The translations under genes and the position numbers were made by a program. A stretch of 64,000 bases of DNA, taken from NCBI GenBank assembly GCA_029834535.1, contig JAQMWT010000320.1:1-64000 (forward strand), in the 5' to 3' direction. Source of the DNA: Chrysophaeum taylorii. Lineage: Eukaryota > Sar > Pelagophyceae > Pelagomonadales > Pelagomonadaceae. Under the pieces are notes generated by a model, which saw nothing but the letters and a program-made list of their open reading frames with translations, was not told where the DNA came from and made no database searches. Shown here one piece after another: positions 38,768 through 49,300 of this stretch. Position 1 is the first letter of the stretch; each line of letters starts with the position of its first letter.

Positions 38768-39929
38768 GCTCAGCATCCTTCTATGGAGGACGTCCTGCGT
38801 GGCGGCCCTCCAGCAGCCCATACCGCGGGCGCGGCTCGGCCAGTCGGAGCTCGTCGTGTCCGAAGTGTGTCTGGGTGCGCGAACAACAACAACAATTGTT
38901 CTTCCGAAAGTTGTCGGCGCAGGCACGATGACTTGGGGCAAGCAGAACACGATCGACGAAGGCGTCGCGCAGCTGAACCAAGCCGTGGACGAGTTCGGTC
39001 TGAACTTCATCGACACCGCCGAGATGTACCCGGTCCCGACGGAAGCGGCGACCCAGGGGGAAACCGATAGAACGATCGCGAAATGGCTCGAGGGTCGGAA
39101 TCGCGAGGAGGTCGTCTTAGCCACGAAAGTGTGCGGCGCATCGTCGCGCATCGACTGGGTCCGCTCGGACGGGCGCACGCCGCGCGTGACGCCCGCCGAC
39201 ATCGAGGAGAGCGTCGACGCGAGTCTCGAACGTCTGGGTACGGACTACGTCGACCTTCTTCAGATCCATTGGCCCGACCGGTACGTTCCGTTATTCGGCT
39301 CCGACAGTTACGACCCTTCGAACGAACGAGAGGCCGTGCCCTTCGACGAGCAGCTCCGGGGCCTCGCCAAGGTCATCGAGGCCGGCAAGGTCAGGTACGT
39401 AGGGGTTTCCAACGAAACGCCCTACGGCGTTTGCAAGTTCGTAGAACACGCCGAGAGGGAGGGTTTGCCGCGGATCTGCTCGATCCAAAACTCCTACTCC
39501 CTCATCGTCCGCTCCGACTTTGAAAACGGACTCACCGAAGTCTGCTCCCCGCGCCACTGCGACGTCTCCCTGCTCGCCTACTCCCCCCTCGCCGGCGGTA
39601 TCTTGTCGGGAAAATACGCGAGCGACGACCCCCCCCAAAACGCCAGGCTTAACCTCTTCCCGGGATTTATGGACCGCTACCTCAACTCCCGCGCGAGAGA
39701 GGCGGTCGACGAGTACGCGGCCCTCGCAAACCAATACGGCCTCTCCCCCGCCCAGCTCGCGCTCAAGTGGTGCTACGCGCGACCTCACGTCTCCTCCACC
39801 ATCATCGGCGCGACCTCCCTCGGCCAGCTCAGAGAAAACGTCGAGGCCTACCACGTCGACCTCCCCGATTCCGCCCTCTCCGCCATCAACCAAGTCTACA
39901 AGCGATTTCGGGATCCATCCAAAGTATAG
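38766..39929 (+). CDS. Tas-like aldo-keto reductase (one 48-nt intron)
   Basis: An NADPH-dependent oxidoreductase of the aldo-keto reductase superfamily, closest in style to E. coli Tas. With the intron removed the protein has 371 aa. Catalytic residues are in place: Asp and Tyr in FIDTAEMYP, Lys in LATKVCG, His in LLQIHWPDR. Cofactor-side motifs are also in place (KVRYVGVSNETPYGV, IQNSYSLI, LLAYSPLAGGILSGKY, SSTIIGATSLGQL). The frame is open far upstream, but that part is antisense to the IQ gene; ATG 38766 is the first M before RARLGQSELVVSEVCLG, the usual N-terminus. The leader MLSILLWRTSCVAALQQPIPR adds ~20 residues, possibly a targeting sequence. The family motif LGTMTWG is split by 16 extra residues that correspond exactly to a GT...AG intron at 38875-38922. 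Confidence 0.92.
   Translation: MLSILLWRTSCVAALQQPIPRARLGQSELVVSEVCLGARTTTTIVLPKVVGAGTMTWGKQNTIDEGVAQLNQAVDEFGLNFIDTAEMYPVPTEAATQGETDRTIAKWLEGRNREEVVLATKVCGASSRIDWVRSDGRTPRVTPADIEESVDASLERLGTDYVDLLQIHWPDRYVPLFGSDSYDPSNEREAVPFDEQLRGLAKVIEAGKVRYVGVSNETPYGVCKFVEHAEREGLPRICSIQNSYSLIVRSDFENGLTEVCSPRHCDVSLLAYSPLAGGILSGKYASDDPPQNARLNLFPGFMDRYLNSRAREAVDEYAALANQYGLSPAQLALKWCYARPHVSSTIIGATSLGQLRENVEAYHVDLPDSALSAINQVYKRFRDPSKV
38875..38922 (+). other. 48-nt spliceosomal intron, in frame and stop-free
   Basis: The segment begins GTGCGC and ends GGCGCAG. Removing it restores VCLG-TMTWG, the conserved LGTMTWG motif of Tas-type reductases; retaining it inserts ARTTTTIVLPKVVGAG. Its length is a multiple of three and it has no stop, so unspliced RNA would still give a full-length but altered protein. 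Confidence 0.85.
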
Positions 39930-39995
39930 ATTTTTTTACTGAAAACTACCTGCTCTTCGAGCGATGATCATGGTCATCATTCCCACCATGGATAA

Positions 39996-40062
<67 letters not shown>

Positions 40063-42305
40063 ATGCGCGTTTCGTCCTGTGGTGTCCGGGGATCCATCCA
40101 ACCATCAGAGCTTGCTGTTCTTGAACAAAAAACGTTCTCCTTCCAACAAACATTCGAGGACTTGTTGTTGTTGTTGTTGTTGTTGCTGTTGTTGTCCATC
40201 CTCGCCGCGTTGTGCCTTCCGCCTCGTATCACGAAGGAACTTCTCTGTGCGGTGGAGTGATGATTCGCCGCGGATTCGCGAGCAAGCTACGCCACTCGCT
40301 TCCCCGGCGACTGGCCGAGAGCTAGCGGGTGGATCCGCGACTGGATGCGAATTCGGCACATCGGGTGGTAGTTTTAGCACACAATTTGAGTTCCCAAGTC
40401 CTCGCGAGTGCGGTTTTATAAGGGTCGTCTCAGTCTGCTTCTCTAATCGAACGAAAGGGGTGTGGCCGGCCTGACGAACGCTTTTTTCTTTTTATCCCCT
40501 TCGACGCGGCCGTCTACGAATTTAGCACGCACGATTTGTCCTCGGGCGAGAGCTCAGCTGCAAAAGTGCGCTCGAGCGACGTGTCTATTAAATTGGGTAT
40601 AAGCCATTGTGCTCATCAGCTGCCAGTCGGAGTGCGACGTGATAAAATTTCGTTTTGACGACGCACTGGCACGAATTCTCCGGTTTGGCGTCGGGCGAGT
40701 CGGTTCGCTTCGCGGTCCTGGCAGTCAGCTTGCATTCACTGATCGCGACTCACACCGAGTAACCCATCAGAAAACACGTCGAAGCGCCATGACTTTCTAG
40801 AGAGTTCAATCCACAGGTCGTTGCCGACACGGCAGGGACTTACGCCAGAAAAGGTTCCGTCGTCGCGGCTTAACAAACTCATTGCTCTCCGAGACGCCGT
40901 TGGACTTCAAGACGACGTGGAGGCGCCTCAGCTCCTCGATGTGATTCTCACGCGGCAGTAAACATCGCAGCTGAGTGACCTTAAAATGTATCGTGGGGCT
41001 TCGCGAAGCAATTAACCTTGGCCAGAGACGAGACTTGGGTGCGATCGCGGCTAAGTTGTGGGACTTGCCGATTCCAAACCGCAGCCCTTTAAACATCACG
41101 AACGCCGGTCCAGGCACGGGCACTTTTTCAAAGAATGTGAACCGTTCCAACTTAGTCGTCGGCTGTTGAACTCCTGCACCATGTCGCAAGAGCGCTCGGT
41201 TCGACGCACCTCTCTTGCGCACGTGCCTGCGGAGGGCCTGTCGCTCAAGATGGCGCGACAAAACTCGCGGGAGATCGACGGTCCGTACCATTTTCCGAGG
41301 GGGACATACCTCCACGTGCCTGCGGAGGGCCTGTCGCTCAAGATGGCGCGACAAAACTCGCGGGAGATCGACGGTCCGTACCATTTTCCGAGGGGGACAT
41401 ACCTCCCCAAGTTGCGGCGACAAATGAAGATTCTTATGTTTTTATATATGTTTTATGTTATGCGCGATCTAGGCGTGTTCCGAATGCGCCGAGCAGGAAT
41501 GAAATGCACCCTCCCCCCAAACAACCGAGCCCCCTACGGCACTTTCGGTCTCTTATTCCCTGCCGTAATTGCGAATAATATCATGATGCGTCATCGCGGA
41601 TTCCACAAAGATAATTCTTCACGGAAATGACGAAGCTCGAAAATAAAGCGAAATACTAAATTTCAAAGAAAGTTGTTGAATGCCACGTCATTCTTCCATC
41701 GTCGACTCATCTATCGGGATATATAAGGTATTGAACATTTTGAAAACCGAAGTCACGAGTTCTGACCCAATAATCCAAAAATTAGTACCGTTGACGCCCC
41801 GGAGCTGCTTTGTATTTGTAGATGATTATTCCGAAGAATCCTGCACAGACAGACGTGGACACACACGTGCAATTATTACACAATAATTCTAGAGAGGCAG
41901 GACGAGGATGTAGACCACCAACTTACTCCGCGCTTCGCTTCGTGGCAGCGCCGCGTGAATTGAAAAAAGACGCGTGTCTCGCTCGAAAAGAGATTGGAAG
42001 AAGGTGGGACTCGCATGCATGTTATTATTATTTCGTCCGCGAGCGATTCGAGTGTAGAGTCCGTTCTTTTCCGCTACTACTGTACACTTTGTCGTGGCAC
42101 CAGCAAAGTCCCCCCTTTCTTTTCTTTTCATTTCATTTCCTTGTGCGTGTCGAGCAGAGGAAAGTTCATTTCGAGGTGAAGTGAGATGCTTTTAATTATT
42201 AAAGATCGGTATACACCAACAGTTGATGCCAGAATAGTTCCCAGAAGCGTCGGGGTGTGTGTCGACACGGTGGTGGTGGTGAAGGACTAGGACAAGGAGT
42301 GGAGG
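39930..42305. other. 2.4-kb gene-free stretch with microsatellites and a 93-bp tandem duplication
   Basis: A long (AAAT)n tract covers about 39990-40062 and a (TTG)n tract about 40163-40196. Around 40800-41640 both strands have open frames (205 codons minus, 190 codons plus) running through a perfect 93-bp tandem duplication; neither matches a known family. The interval may be a worn mobile element. The last ~100 bp should be the leader of the ARM-repeat gene. Confidence 0.5.
41220..41405. repeat. Two identical 93-bp tandem copies
   Basis: Copies start at 41220 and 41313 with CACGTGCCTGCGGAGGGCCT. They look identical base for base, so the duplication is recent. The length, 31 codons, preserves frame on both strands. 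Confidence 0.9.
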
Positions 42306-44780
42306 ATGGGTGTGAAACCGGATTCGATTCCGGTGATCAGCGACGACTCGCAGATCTGGAGCGACGAGGAAGGTGAATATTTCGCGCGGGAGCCCCGGAG
42401 CCCGCCGTTGTCGCAGCAGGAGGAGAGCCAGGAGGACATGGCGTTGGATCTGCTGACGGAAAGCGTCCAGGGGTTTTGCAATCCCGTGCCGTTCCCCCCC
42501 GATCGGCTGGACAAGGTCCGGTACTTTGGGCGGCGGCTCGCCGAGCTGCACAGCGAACACAAGTTCGTGTACGAGTGCAAGCACTGCGACACGCCGATCA
42601 TCTTGTCGGAGGAGTTGTCGCCCGACGACTGGTTTCCTGCCCCCGGGCACGGCGACGTGATCGCGGGGCACTGCATAATCTGCCTGGAGACGAGCACGCG
42701 GTCGCGGCGGAAGGCGGCGGATTACCCGCGTAAATTTTGCTCGTGTTGCGCGGCGTGGGTCGATTCGACGCACTGGTCGCGACACCTCGATTCCAAGCGG
42801 CACGAGGTGTGCGGGCCCGGGACCGACCGGTTCCGGACGGTGGACTGGGACCAGAGTCGGTACTGGAAGCGGAACCGCACCGAGGACAGCACGGCGTCGT
42901 TCGAGGTGGAGCCGTCGCACGTCTACTGGGCGGCGGATTCGGTCGAGCTCGAGGTGATGGTGCAGAACGTCGACGCCGACCTCGCCGAGGCGCGGCTGGT
43001 GATCGAGGTCGCGTCGGCGAGTCCCGGGTTCACGGTGGCCAAGGTGGCCCGCCATCACCACGGAAACCGGCTGCAGATGGCGGGGTTCAACGCCGAGTAC
43101 GCCATTTTCAACGGGATCGAGCCCGCGACCGAGACGGTACGCGGGACGGTCAAGTTGGAAGTACCCAAGGGCAAGCCGATTCCCGGGACCCTCTGGTTCT
43201 ACAAAAAGCCCAAGACCCAGACCGAGACCCTCAAGGAGCAACTACGGAACCTGCGCGCGCGCACGCTCGACGCGCAGCGCGGCTGGATTTCCGTCTTGCC
43301 CGACGGCGAGGACATCGAGGCCGTCGCGCTCGAGTGCGGCTTCAAGCTCCTCGCGCACGAGCTCGTGATGCGCCGCCTCGAGCCGGTGGTGCGGGAGGTG
43401 GTGCGCGCCCAGTTCGCCAAGAATAGGGTCTTGGAATTTTTGGGTGCGGACTTTTCGCAGCCGCGGATATGGGCCGCGTGGAAATTGGGCAGGTTTAGCC
43501 GCGCCGTCCTGAGGGCCAAGGCCGCCGCCAAGATCCACAAGGCGGTGCGCCCCAGGCTCGCGGCTTTCTGTCTCTTCAAAGCCGAGTCCCTCACGGGCCT
43601 CCTCATCCGGGCAAAGCTCCCCGCGCGAGTCCCCTGGAACCGCGCCGTCGCGCTCGTCGTGCTCGACGCCTGCCGCCGACGCTCGAGAGACGACCGCGCG
43701 ATCATCATCATCTTCGAACGCATCGCTGCCGTCCATCCCGTGCTCGCCGCCAAGCTCGCGAAGAAGCGAAATAAGGGGGGCCTCCTGGTTCCGAGCGTCC
43801 TTCACTCGCCCGCGGCCCTCTGCGAGCTCGTCGACGCGTGCCGCGAAGACGTCGTCGAGGCGGGCGGCGTCGCGCGGCTGCGCGATGCGTTGCGCGACCG
43901 CAACTCCGTGCCCGAGGCAGCCAAGTGCCTCGCCTCCCTCGCGTGGCACAAGGAGCTCAAAACCCCCATCGGCGACCAGTGCATCCCCTTGCTCTGCCGC
44001 ATCGCGAGCTCGGAGGACGACGCCGTCGTAGCGCTCCGGAACCTCTGCTACCACGACCGCCAGAACCAAGACCTCGTCGTCGAGGCCCTGGACATCGAGG
44101 TCCTCACCGAAAAAATCGACCTTCGCCGCTGCCAGCTCCTTCTCAACCTGATGGGCTCGGGCGACACCAAGCCTCAGATAAATCGGCGCGCGATCGCCGT
44201 CCTCGGGACGCGCGCCGTATTTTCCGCGCTCGGAGCCGCCCTCGAGACAGACTATCGCGACGTCGCCGCGCACGCCTTCGCGCGCCTCGCCTGGGATGAT
44301 GCCAACAAGGAACAAATGCTCAGGTTTTTGCCGGACATATGCAAAGCAAAGACCCCGCACGTCGCCCTCTTGCTCCGGAACGTCGCCTACGCTCACCCGT
44401 CCGCCGTCGTCGACTCTGGCGCCCTCGACGCCCTCGCGCTCCTCCTCAAAGCCTCCAACCCTCAGGTCCTCACCTGGGCCGCGCAGGCCACGGCACACCT
44501 CACGGTCGACCTTGCGCTGCGGGCCCAAGTCGCCGCCGCCCTCGCGCCTAGCCTGGTCCCTTGCGTCTCCGCGGACGCTCGCCTGCTCCGCGACCAGGCC
44601 GCGACGGCACTCAAGAACCTCGCCCACGACGCGCAAGCCCGCACCACCGTCGCGGCCGCCCTCGACATTTCCACTTCGACCTCACACACTTTCTTCCGCA
44701 GCAGCTGGACATCCTCAAAGAAGCTCCAAGCCAAGATCTGCGCGGCACTCGACGACCGCCTCGAGCGCGCTGCGACCTGA
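42306..44780 (+). CDS. Zinc-finger plus ARM-repeat protein
   Basis: An 824-aa protein from ATG 42306. An acidic leader is followed by a Cys-rich region: YECKHC and HCIIC pairs (residues ~95-125), then FCSCCAAWVDSTHWSRHLDSKRHEVC at ~143-170. The last is a U1/C2H2-type finger (Cys-x2-Cys, ~11 residues, His-x5-His) as found in RNA-binding and some chromatin proteins. A beta-rich segment (~200-300, EVEPSHVYWAADSVELEVMVQ...LWFYKKPK) follows. The C-terminal ~330 residues are repeated helices of ARM/HEAT type, ~40-45 residues each (SEDDAVVALRNLCYHDRQNQDLVVEA, LLLRNVAYAHPSAVVDSGALDALALLL, LLRDQAATALKNLAHDAQART). ARM arrays bind partner proteins. I do not know this combination from a named family. Confidence 0.7.
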   Translation: MGVKPDSIPVISDDSQIWSDEEGEYFAREPRSPPLSQQEESQEDMALDLLTESVQGFCNPVPFPPDRLDKVRYFGRRLAELHSEHKFVYECKHCDTPIILSEELSPDDWFPAPGHGDVIAGHCIICLETSTRSRRKAADYPRKFCSCCAAWVDSTHWSRHLDSKRHEVCGPGTDRFRTVDWDQSRYWKRNRTEDSTASFEVEPSHVYWAADSVELEVMVQNVDADLAEARLVIEVASASPGFTVAKVARHHHGNRLQMAGFNAEYAIFNGIEPATETVRGTVKLEVPKGKPIPGTLWFYKKPKTQTETLKEQLRNLRARTLDAQRGWISVLPDGEDIEAVALECGFKLLAHELVMRRLEPVVREVVRAQFAKNRVLEFLGADFSQPRIWAAWKLGRFSRAVLRAKAAAKIHKAVRPRLAAFCLFKAESLTGLLIRAKLPARVPWNRAVALVVLDACRRRSRDDRAIIIIFERIAAVHPVLAAKLAKKRNKGGLLVPSVLHSPAALCELVDACREDVVEAGGVARLRDALRDRNSVPEAAKCLASLAWHKELKTPIGDQCIPLLCRIASSEDDAVVALRNLCYHDRQNQDLVVEALDIEVLTEKIDLRRCQLLLNLMGSGDTKPQINRRAIAVLGTRAVFSALGAALETDYRDVAAHAFARLAWDDANKEQMLRFLPDICKAKTPHVALLLRNVAYAHPSAVVDSGALDALALLLKASNPQVLTWAAQATAHLTVDLALRAQVAAALAPSLVPCVSADARLLRDQAATALKNLAHDAQARTTVAAALDISTSTSHTFFRSSWTSSKKLQAKICAALDDRLERAAT

Positions 44781-45316
44781 ACGCCCGCCCTTCCTTTCTT
44801 AACCGACGCCCGCGAAATGGTGATTTTTGCCATTCCTCCCTTTCTTCGATTGGGTCAGGTTGTTGCTGCTGCGGCGCTCTGCCTGGCCGCGCGACGACAC
44901 CTCTCTCGCTCGGCAACGAAGTGTATGATTTATATCTCCTAATCCTCAGCTCTGTCATCGCCCTCGCGGTAATGGTGATGATGATAATGTCCTGGCGACG
45001 TCGCTCACGAGCGGCCTTTATATATATGTATTTATTTATTCATTCGCGGAGGGGGAATGTAGATTATGGCCCGTCTGTCCGTCCGATCCGAGTCCGTCTC
45101 TCTGTCTGTCTCCAAATGAGTTGGGGGTGTCGCCTATAGTTGTATTCCTCGCCGGCGCCTGCGAATCGCGAGTTGGCGTTCCTTACAACAACAACAACAA
45201 CAAGCTGCCTTAACTAACAAACAAAAATGGGTGGGTGGGTGTCTTATAACTCTTACTACTACTACTACTACTGCGGAGTGGTATCACTACGAACGAGAGG
45301 GCAAAAAGCGCGCTCA
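44781..45316. other. Convergent 3' region with short microsatellites
   Basis: (CAA)n near 45187-45203 and (CTA)n near 45254-45273 lie between the stops of the ARM and EF-hand genes. No gene seen. Confidence 0.6.
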
Positions 45317-46372
45317 TCAGAAGTGTGAGGCGACGAGGGAACGCAAACGCAAGCCAGCGAGGAGAAAGGAGTCGATGATTTTTTGGAGGACGTGGTGATG
45401 GCCGGGTACCTTGGGCTTCTTGTTGGCTTCAACTTTGATCTTACGGCGGCCCAGCTTCGCGCGCACGTTCTTCACAAAGACGAGAAAGCGATGGCTCGTT
45501 CCCGACGAGAAGAAGAAGACCCCGCAGACCAGTATTAAGCACGTAATTCGAAATGGAACAAACCAATGCCAGAGCGCCATCAATAGGTTTGCGAGTATCG
45601 CGGCGCACGAAATCACAGGATTGTCCCATTCGACGACGCCTCTCGCCGCTCTGAGGAGGCGCGTGCACTGTTCCAACAGGTTGAGAATTCTTCCACCGAT
45701 GGCACCAAAAAAGGCGTTGCCCACCATGTCGATGATGGCAGCCGTCATCGACGAGACGAGTCCTTTTTTGTCGTCGTCGTGCGCGCGAGCAGCCTTGCTC
45801 AGAGCGCGGCGCAGCTTTTTTTTCTTCACACGGATCGTCTCAGAGAGGTGAATGATCACGGCCGCGTCGAGATCGAGGGTCTCGTCGTCGTGCTCGGATA
45901 ACACGAGAAAGCGAGTACGCTCGCGGACTAGCGAGATGAAACCGTCGAGGTCCAAGCGGTTATTTTTCGCGTAAACGCGGAACACGCGGTCAATCTCGGT
46001 ATTTTCCGCCGCCGGGATGAGCTTCTCGAGCAGCACGCCGAGTTCGGTGCGGTCGAGCGAACCGTTCCCGTCTCTGTCGAACTCAACGAACAGGCGCTTT
46101 GCACGTTCGACGAGATTCGCCACGAGTTCCTTGCGGCAGAACAAGGCGATCAATAAGACTGCCAACGCCACGTGCACGAGAGGAAGCGCGAACTCGTTGA
46201 ACAGGACTCCCGCCGCGCACGCGAGTAATACAATCCTAAACTTGTTCGCGTCTTTCCCCCGCAGAATGTTCAGCGCCACGACCAAGCCGTTCTTGTACGG
46301 CGTCATCTCCTTGTGCAGTGCCCTCCAGCTTCTGTAGAGCGCGTTGATATCGAACGACTTCACCTCGACCAT
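45317..46372 (-). CDS. EF-hand membrane protein with MCTP/PRT_C-like hydrophobic domains
   Basis: A 351-aa protein from ATG 46372. Hydrophobic hairpin ~45-79 (IVLLACAAGVLFNEFALPLVHVALAVLLIALFC), then one canonical EF-hand loop DRDGNGSLDRTE (D1, D3, N5, D9, E12 all good ligands, residues ~99-110) and a degenerate second loop (AKNNRLDLDGF). The C-terminal third, EWDNPVISCAAILANLLMALWHWFVPFRITCLILVCGVFFF, resembles the PRT_C membrane domain of plant MCTP proteins (W.DP..., then PFR...). A basic Lys/Arg tail follows. Calcium-responsive shaping or tethering of ER membrane is a reasonable guess; the family call is tentative. No C2 domains are present. Confidence 0.65.
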   Translation of the reverse strand: MVEVKSFDINALYRSWRALHKEMTPYKNGLVVALNILRGKDANKFRIVLLACAAGVLFNEFALPLVHVALAVLLIALFCRKELVANLVERAKRLFVEFDRDGNGSLDRTELGVLLEKLIPAAENTEIDRVFRVYAKNNRLDLDGFISLVRERTRFLVLSEHDDETLDLDAAVIIHLSETIRVKKKKLRRALSKAARAHDDDKKGLVSSMTAAIIDMVGNAFFGAIGGRILNLLEQCTRLLRAARGVVEWDNPVISCAAILANLLMALWHWFVPFRITCLILVCGVFFFSSGTSHRFLVFVKNVRAKLGRRKIKVEANKKPKVPGHHHVLQKIIDSFLLAGLRLRSLVASHF

Positions 46373-49300
46373 CTCTCTCTTCGCGCTTCTTTTTGTTCGG
46401 CTGTCGGTTTTTCAAGATTTATTAGTGTAAGTTTATACCGCCCTTTATTATAACAAACGAAAAAAGGGTTGTCTGTTCTTCTCTCTGGCCCCAAAACGGA
46501 ATTATTGCTTGCTTTTTTAGGGTGGGACGACGACGAGTGTGCAGTATACTGTTGTACGTGTACAATTTCGCGTATCTTCGCGCGCGCAAAGAATTGCCTC
46601 TCATCAGTTGTTGCACACTGCAATAATGCCTGCGAAAACCAGGTTTTTCGGTAAATCGTAGCCGACGACGCACGCCTGTGTCGACAACTCAACACCATGC
46701 GCATAAGGCATAATACTCATATTTTGGTGTGGTCTCCACGATGTCAACTATATCCGCCGCCGCCGCCGCCGCCGCCGCCGATGTCGTGAACTTCATTTGG
46801 AATTACCAAGCAGCCGCCGAAATGACGATTCCAGAGTACCAAGAGAATCGCGCACAATACAGAATGTGAGGAGGAGAGGTCGTCACACGACCAGCCTACG
46901 AGATTGTGGCCAGTGGGGCCGCAGAGCTCGACCAGCACGCGCTTCGGGATCATCCCTGAAGTAGCTCGTCGCAACACCTGCTCGTTGACGTCGGAGCCGC
47001 TGCTTGTCGATGCGGAATTCGTTGATGAACACGGTGGCATCAGAGGAACCGTGGAACAATGCTGTCACATACGTTGACCGAGGCCGCGAACACTCGAGAT
47101 ATTTTGACGCCAAAGTCGACACAGGCCCAGAACTGGCAGTAGGTGGCGTCGGCGCCGCCGTAGTGTTGCGAAACCAGCTCGGGGTAGTCAAGTCAACGAA
47201 GGGACTGCGGTTGCCTTGCCGATTTTGTCGTTGCGAGCGCGCTCAGCATCGTCGAGGAGCAGTGCCAAGCCAAGAGATCGTCGAGGTCGCCGTGGAAAGG
47301 GTTGTTGTCCTCCAAGTTGTATTCCATTTTGTAGAGCTCGGGAAGACAGCGAGCGTGATGTTCTCAGTATATTTGTCCGTAGCACATTTCTATGTGGAAA
47401 AGCCCTCGCGCGATTATGTCGCCCCGTACATCGGCCGGAGGTAGTCAATAAAGAGATGGTGCTCGTCCGACAGTACTCGAAAAAAAATTACTTCGCGCTC
47501 TGTTGGTGTTGACGTCGCTCTCACGCAATGCGTGGAGGTCGGTATGGTCCGCCCCGCTCTCGCCGCTTGCCTACAACCTAGTGTGCTCGCGGACTCCGGG
47601 TGGCCGGTCTCGAGGCAGCCATCGCGCGAGTATCAAGATCATCGTTGTGTCGTTTCGGTCCTCGTCGAGGAACTCGAGCGCATTCCAGCAATGCGGGTTT
47701 TTGCTTGGGTCGTCCGAGTCATGATCGGTGTAAGGGACGACGCGATGTTGTTCCTTGATGAGCGCGTGCAAGGCCGTCTTGAGCGCATCGCCCGTAAGAC
47801 TGTAGTACGTCGACATCTCGCATCGCGCCTCCAACTTGGTGTTCGTTGGACCGCTCGATGTCCCAAACAAAACACCTGGGCGATGACGCGCCGCAGCGTC
47901 AACAACATCAGGAGCGCACCGTTCCTGGTGCGACTTCCTCAGAACACCAATGTAACTTGAAAAAATCCTTCAAGTTACCTCTCTAGTAGTCGACCTAATA
48001 ATTAAACCTTCGAGCTGCTACGACCGTCTATCAAAACTCAATTTCACCAAGGGATACATACCCTTGATGTTCAAGAACGGAGGGAAAATCGCACCGAGGA
48101 CACAAGCGGCCGCGGCACTTGCGCTCCACCTTAGATTCCGCGTCAGCCATAAGGTAGAACCGGACATCGACACTCGACAACAGGAGACGCGCCGCGAAGT
48201 TGAGATCTAAGACCCACTTAAGACAGCGCGCGTTCGCTGCGATTGCCGTCGCCTGCCCGGGATCACCTTCAAGCAGGTCGAAAGCCCTGCGCGCGACCAA
48301 CCAGTCGCCGGGGGTACGTACACGAAGTTGAGGTCGAAGAACGTACCAGACAGAGAGGTTGAGCGAGAACGTCACGCGAGATAAGAGCTGTTGCGTCCAA
48401 AGCTTCCAGACGAGGCTGGAGGAGTACTCAAAGCCGCCGACGTCCACGATGTATAGCAGTGTCGCAGCCATTCTTCGAGGTCCGCAAACTTGGAGCGGAC
48501 AAGATCCGGCGGGACATAGCCGCGTTGCGTGTGTTGGCACACGCGCGCGTCTAGCCAACAAACTTTGCGTGGCTGCGCGAGGTTTGCGACAAAGGCGGGT
48601 TGCGATCGATGCCCGTTTGCAGGCCGCCGGTCTTGCATCGCCAGAAGACCGCCGGAACAAGGCGACTCCATGTGTTTTCGTCTAGCGCCGGGGCCCAATC
48701 GCAGCACCTCGAGGAAGTTGATCTCTTTTCGTAGCGCTCGTTGAAAAAATCGCGGAACGGGGCGGGCACGACGTACGGCAGTGCCCCTCGGTCGACGCCG
48801 CCGAGGCTGAAGACGGAAACCTTGTAGGCTCCTCTCGTCATCAAGCGTACGACAGCTGACTTGGGTCCGTCATCGGCCTCGTCCTGTTGGTTTACTATAA
48901 ACAGCCTGATGTCTCATAGCAGTCAAGCTGCTGGTGATGGGCCCGCATTCGGCGTTGGCCTCTTGGGTCGATGTCGTCGCCTCGAGGTGCCGCACGGCGC
49001 TCACTTTTTCGCCCACACCGTGATGAAACACTGCGCACCCGTCGCTCGTGGTTCGCCACAACTATGCGGCGCGCACCATACGATACGACCGCGAAGGTCG
49101 TCTTCACGAAACCGCGAAAGGCCTCCGGTTTCCGATTGCGCTGCCATAATTAGGCGCTCAGCCTCGCGTAGGCCAACAGCACGGCGTCAATGCTGTAGTT
49201 CCTCCGCGGGGGGACTGGCGTTTTGGGTGCGGTAACAGCGAACGCTCGCGTAGCTCCGCGTCCGGGAGTCGTATAACGGCGTAGGTTGAGTCACGTACTC

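Noticed and set aside
38777-39202. Upstream extension of the IQ protein 2 frame
   Set aside because: Antisense to the aldo-keto reductase; nothing in it resembles the IQ protein, and good ATGs exist at 38767/38776.
43242-44636. 464-codon minus-strand frame
   Set aside because: Antisense to the ARM repeats; composition fits a shadow and no domain is seen.
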